This document shows positions 6,029-7,830 of a DNA stretch of 7,830 nucleotides, piece by piece. Where the stretch lies: the NCBI GenBank assembly GCA_037968655.1, contig JBBKVW010000187.1:1-7830 (forward strand), given 5' to 3'. The stretch's first letter is position 1, and each line of letters begins with the position of its first letter. The stretch comes from CAISIP01 sp037968655. Its GTDB lineage: Bacteria > Pseudomonadota > Gammaproteobacteria > Burkholderiales > Burkholderiaceae_C. The notes below the pieces were generated by a model. The model was not told the DNA's origin. It saw nothing but the letters and a program-made list of their open reading frames with translations, and searched no databases. Made by a program: the position numbers and the translations under genes.

Positions 6029-7830
6029 CAGGCGAAGCTGCGCGTTTCACCGGCGCCAAACAGATTACTGGTGCAGCGCGCGCAGATGGCCGGGTGGGCC
6101 GGGTCGTGGCCGACGTCGGGTCGGTAATGCCAGCAGCGCTCGCATTTGGTGTCTGTCACTGGAAGCGGTGTGGTGCGCAATTGCTTGCCGGCGGCCACGC
6201 TGGCGCCCGAAGTGATGAGCACGAAGCGCAGGTCGTCGCCCAGGCTTTGCAGCGCAGCCAGAACCACTGCGTGGCTGTCGGCTGGAACCTCGATGTCGAC
6301 GCGTGCCTGCAATGAGGAACCGACCTTGCCCGATTCGCGCAGGGCCTCGATCTCCTTGTTGGCCATGTCCCGTACCGAACGGATGTGGCTCCACTTCTCC
6401 AGCAGGGCTGCATCGGGTGCCGGCATCTGGGCAAAGACGGTGGCAAAGATCGATGGGCACTTGGCAGTCTCAAGCTTGCCCGCGGCAGCTAGCACGCTCC
6501 ATGCCTCTTCGGCGGTAAAGCTCAGGAAGGGCGCCATCCAGCGCAGCATGGCCTGGGTGATCTGCCACAGTGCGGTCTGGGCCGAACGGCGCGCCCGCGA
6601 ATCGACGCCGGTGGTGTACAGCCTGTCCTTCAGGATATCGAGGTAGAACGCGCCCAGATCCTCGCTGCAGTAGATCTGCAGCTTGGCGACTACCGGGTGG
6701 AACTCGTAGACCTTGTAGTGCGCCAGGATGTCGGCCTGCAATTGCGCGGCCCTGGCCAATGCGTAGCGGTCGATTTCCAGCATGTCCTGCGACGCTACGG
6801 TATGGATCGCCGGATCGAAATCACTGGTATTGGCGAGCAGGAACTTCAGTGTGTTGCGAATGCGCCGGTAGGTATCGACCACGCGGGCCAGGATCTTGTC
6901 GTCGCCCGCAATGTCTCCAGAATAGTCGCTGGCAGCCACCCATAGACGGATGATCTCGGCGCCCAGCTTTTTCGATGTTTCCTGCGGGTCGACGCCGTTG
7001 CCCAGGCTCTTGCTCATCTTGTGGCCCTGGCTGTCCACCGTGAAACCGTGGGTCAGCAGCCCGCGGTAGGGCGCGCGGTCATACATGGCGCAGGCTGTCA
7101 GCAGCGAGGAGTGGAACCAGCCACGATGCTGGTCGTGCCCTTCCAGATACAGGTCGGCTTCGGGTCCGCTGGCATGGCCGCTTCCTGCGTGCGAACCCTT
7201 GAGCACGGTAGTGTGGGTGGTGCCGGAATCGAACCAGACTTCCAGGATGTCATTGCTCTTGGCATAGTGCTGCGCATCCTGCTCGCCGATGATGGACTCG
7301 GCGCTGGCCTTGCTCCAGGCCTCGATGCCGCCGGCCTGGACCATGTCGGCGGCCTGGTCCAGGATCTCCATCGTTCTCGGATGCAACTCGCCGCTGTCAC
7401 GGTGAATGAAGAATGGCAGCGGCACGCCCCAGCTGCGCTGGCGACTGATGCACCAGTCGGGCCGACCGGCGATCATGTCGCGCAGGCGGCTGCGGCCGTT
7501 CTCCGGATAAAAGCCGGTCTGCTCGATCGCATCGAGCGCCAGTTGACGTAGCGTCTTGGGAGCCTTGTCCTTGGTAAAGACGCCAACACCCTCGTCCATG
7601 CGAATGAACCACTGCGCCGCCGCGCGATAGATCACCGGCGATTTGTGGCGCCAGCAATGCGGGTAGCTATGGCTGATATGGGTGGTGGCAAACAGGCGGT
7701 CCGATTCGCCTAGCACCTCGATGATGCGCGGGCAGGCTTTCCAGATGTTGAGCCCGCCAAACAAGGGCAGCTCGGCTGCATATTGCCCGTTGCCCTGGAC
7801 CGGATTGAGGATGTCGGTCAAGGCCAGGCC
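6028..7830 (-). CDS. ileS: Isoleucyl-tRNA synthetase, C-terminal 600 residues (5' end outside window)
   Basis: This class I synthetase charges tRNA-Ile with isoleucine in the cytoplasm. The frame is open to the window edge. An internal TTG at 7821 is not the start: the family's N-terminal third, with the HIGH motif and much of the CP1 editing domain, is missing only because the window ends. Visible parts, counting residue 1 at 7821, are PLFGGLNIWKA from the editing domain, HCWRHKSPVIYRAAAQWF, WCISRQRSWGVPLPFF, EVWFDSGTTH, GWFHSSLLTA and the catalytic KMSKS loop at 268-272 (7006-7020). An anticodon-binding helical domain follows. Last comes a zinc finger with Cys 560, 563, 580 and 583 (CERC and CARC, 6073-6144). 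The C-terminal zinc finger marks the usual bacterial type. It is the upstream gene of an ileS-lspA-transporter unit. All visible motifs are canonical. Confidence 0.98.
   Translation of the reverse strand, partial: GLALTDILNPVQGNGQYAAELPLFGGLNIWKACPRIIEVLGESDRLFATTHISHSYPHCWRHKSPVIYRAAAQWFIRMDEGVGVFTKDKAPKTLRQLALDAIEQTGFYPENGRSRLRDMIAGRPDWCISRQRSWGVPLPFFIHRDSGELHPRTMEILDQAADMVQAGGIEAWSKASAESIIGEQDAQHYAKSNDILEVWFDSGTTHTTVLKGSHAGSGHASGPEADLYLEGHDQHRGWFHSSLLTACAMYDRAPYRGLLTHGFTVDSQGHKMSKSLGNGVDPQETSKKLGAEIIRLWVAASDYSGDIAGDDKILARVVDTYRRIRNTLKFLLANTSDFDPAIHTVASQDMLEIDRYALARAAQLQADILAHYKVYEFHPVVAKLQIYCSEDLGAFYLDILKDRLYTTGVDSRARRSAQTALWQITQAMLRWMAPFLSFTAEEAWSVLAAAGKLETAKCPSIFATVFAQMPAPDAALLEKWSHIRSVRDMANKEIEALRESGKVGSSLQARVDIEVPADSHAVVLAALQSLGDDLRFVLITSGASVAAGKQLRTTPLPVTDTKCERCWHYRPDVGHDPAHPAICARCTSNLFGAGETRSFA

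Noticed and set aside
7819..7821. TTG at 7821 as the ileS start
   Set aside because: The frame continues to the window edge, and the protein lacks the whole N-terminal catalytic part expected of IleRS. The gene is simply cut by the window.

Overview
The window is a GC-rich stretch of ordinary, densely packed bacterial chromosome. The gene mix suggests a betaproteobacterium of the Burkholderiales, most likely Alcaligenaceae (Bordetella/Achromobacter-like). The pointers are an orphan TctB-TctA transporter pair, a DUF3422 membrane protein, and an ileS-lspA operon followed by a Na/Pi-cotransporter with a PhoU-like tail. This placement rests on family recognition only; no database search was possible.

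Plus-strand half (1-3840). The window opens in the last 88 codons of a GspE/PilB-type secretion or pilus assembly ATPase (2-268). A 128-bp gap follows, with a small inverted repeat and a weak promoter candidate. Next come tctB (397-885) and tctA (895-2406), the small and large membrane subunits of a tripartite tricarboxylate transporter, 9 bp apart and clearly one transcription unit. No tctC-type binding protein gene is present here. Two near-identical hairpin terminators, a 30-bp tandem duplication at 2422-2483, close the unit. A DUF3422 protein gene (2545-3840) follows, encoding a soluble N-terminal part, a long helical region and two C-terminal membrane segments.

Minus-strand half (3867-7830). 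Read right to left, this is a tightly coupled operon. It holds the C-terminal 600 residues of isoleucyl-tRNA synthetase (ileS, whose 5' end lies beyond the window), then lspA (prolipoprotein signal peptidase, overlapping ileS by one base in TGATG), then a Na/Pi-cotransporter family gene starting at TTG 8 bp after the lspA stop. It converges on the DUF3422 gene. The two stop codons lie in the arms of an 8-bp inverted repeat.

Functionally the window joins housekeeping (Ile-tRNA charging, lipoprotein maturation) with membrane transport (carboxylate uptake, phosphate-type transport). No mobile element, CRISPR array, tRNA or rRNA was seen, and I found no convincing undescribed system. The items most worth a second look are the duplicated terminator abutting the DUF3422 gene, the CorA-like shape of the DUF3422 protein, and the TTG-initiated transporter gene coupled to lspA.
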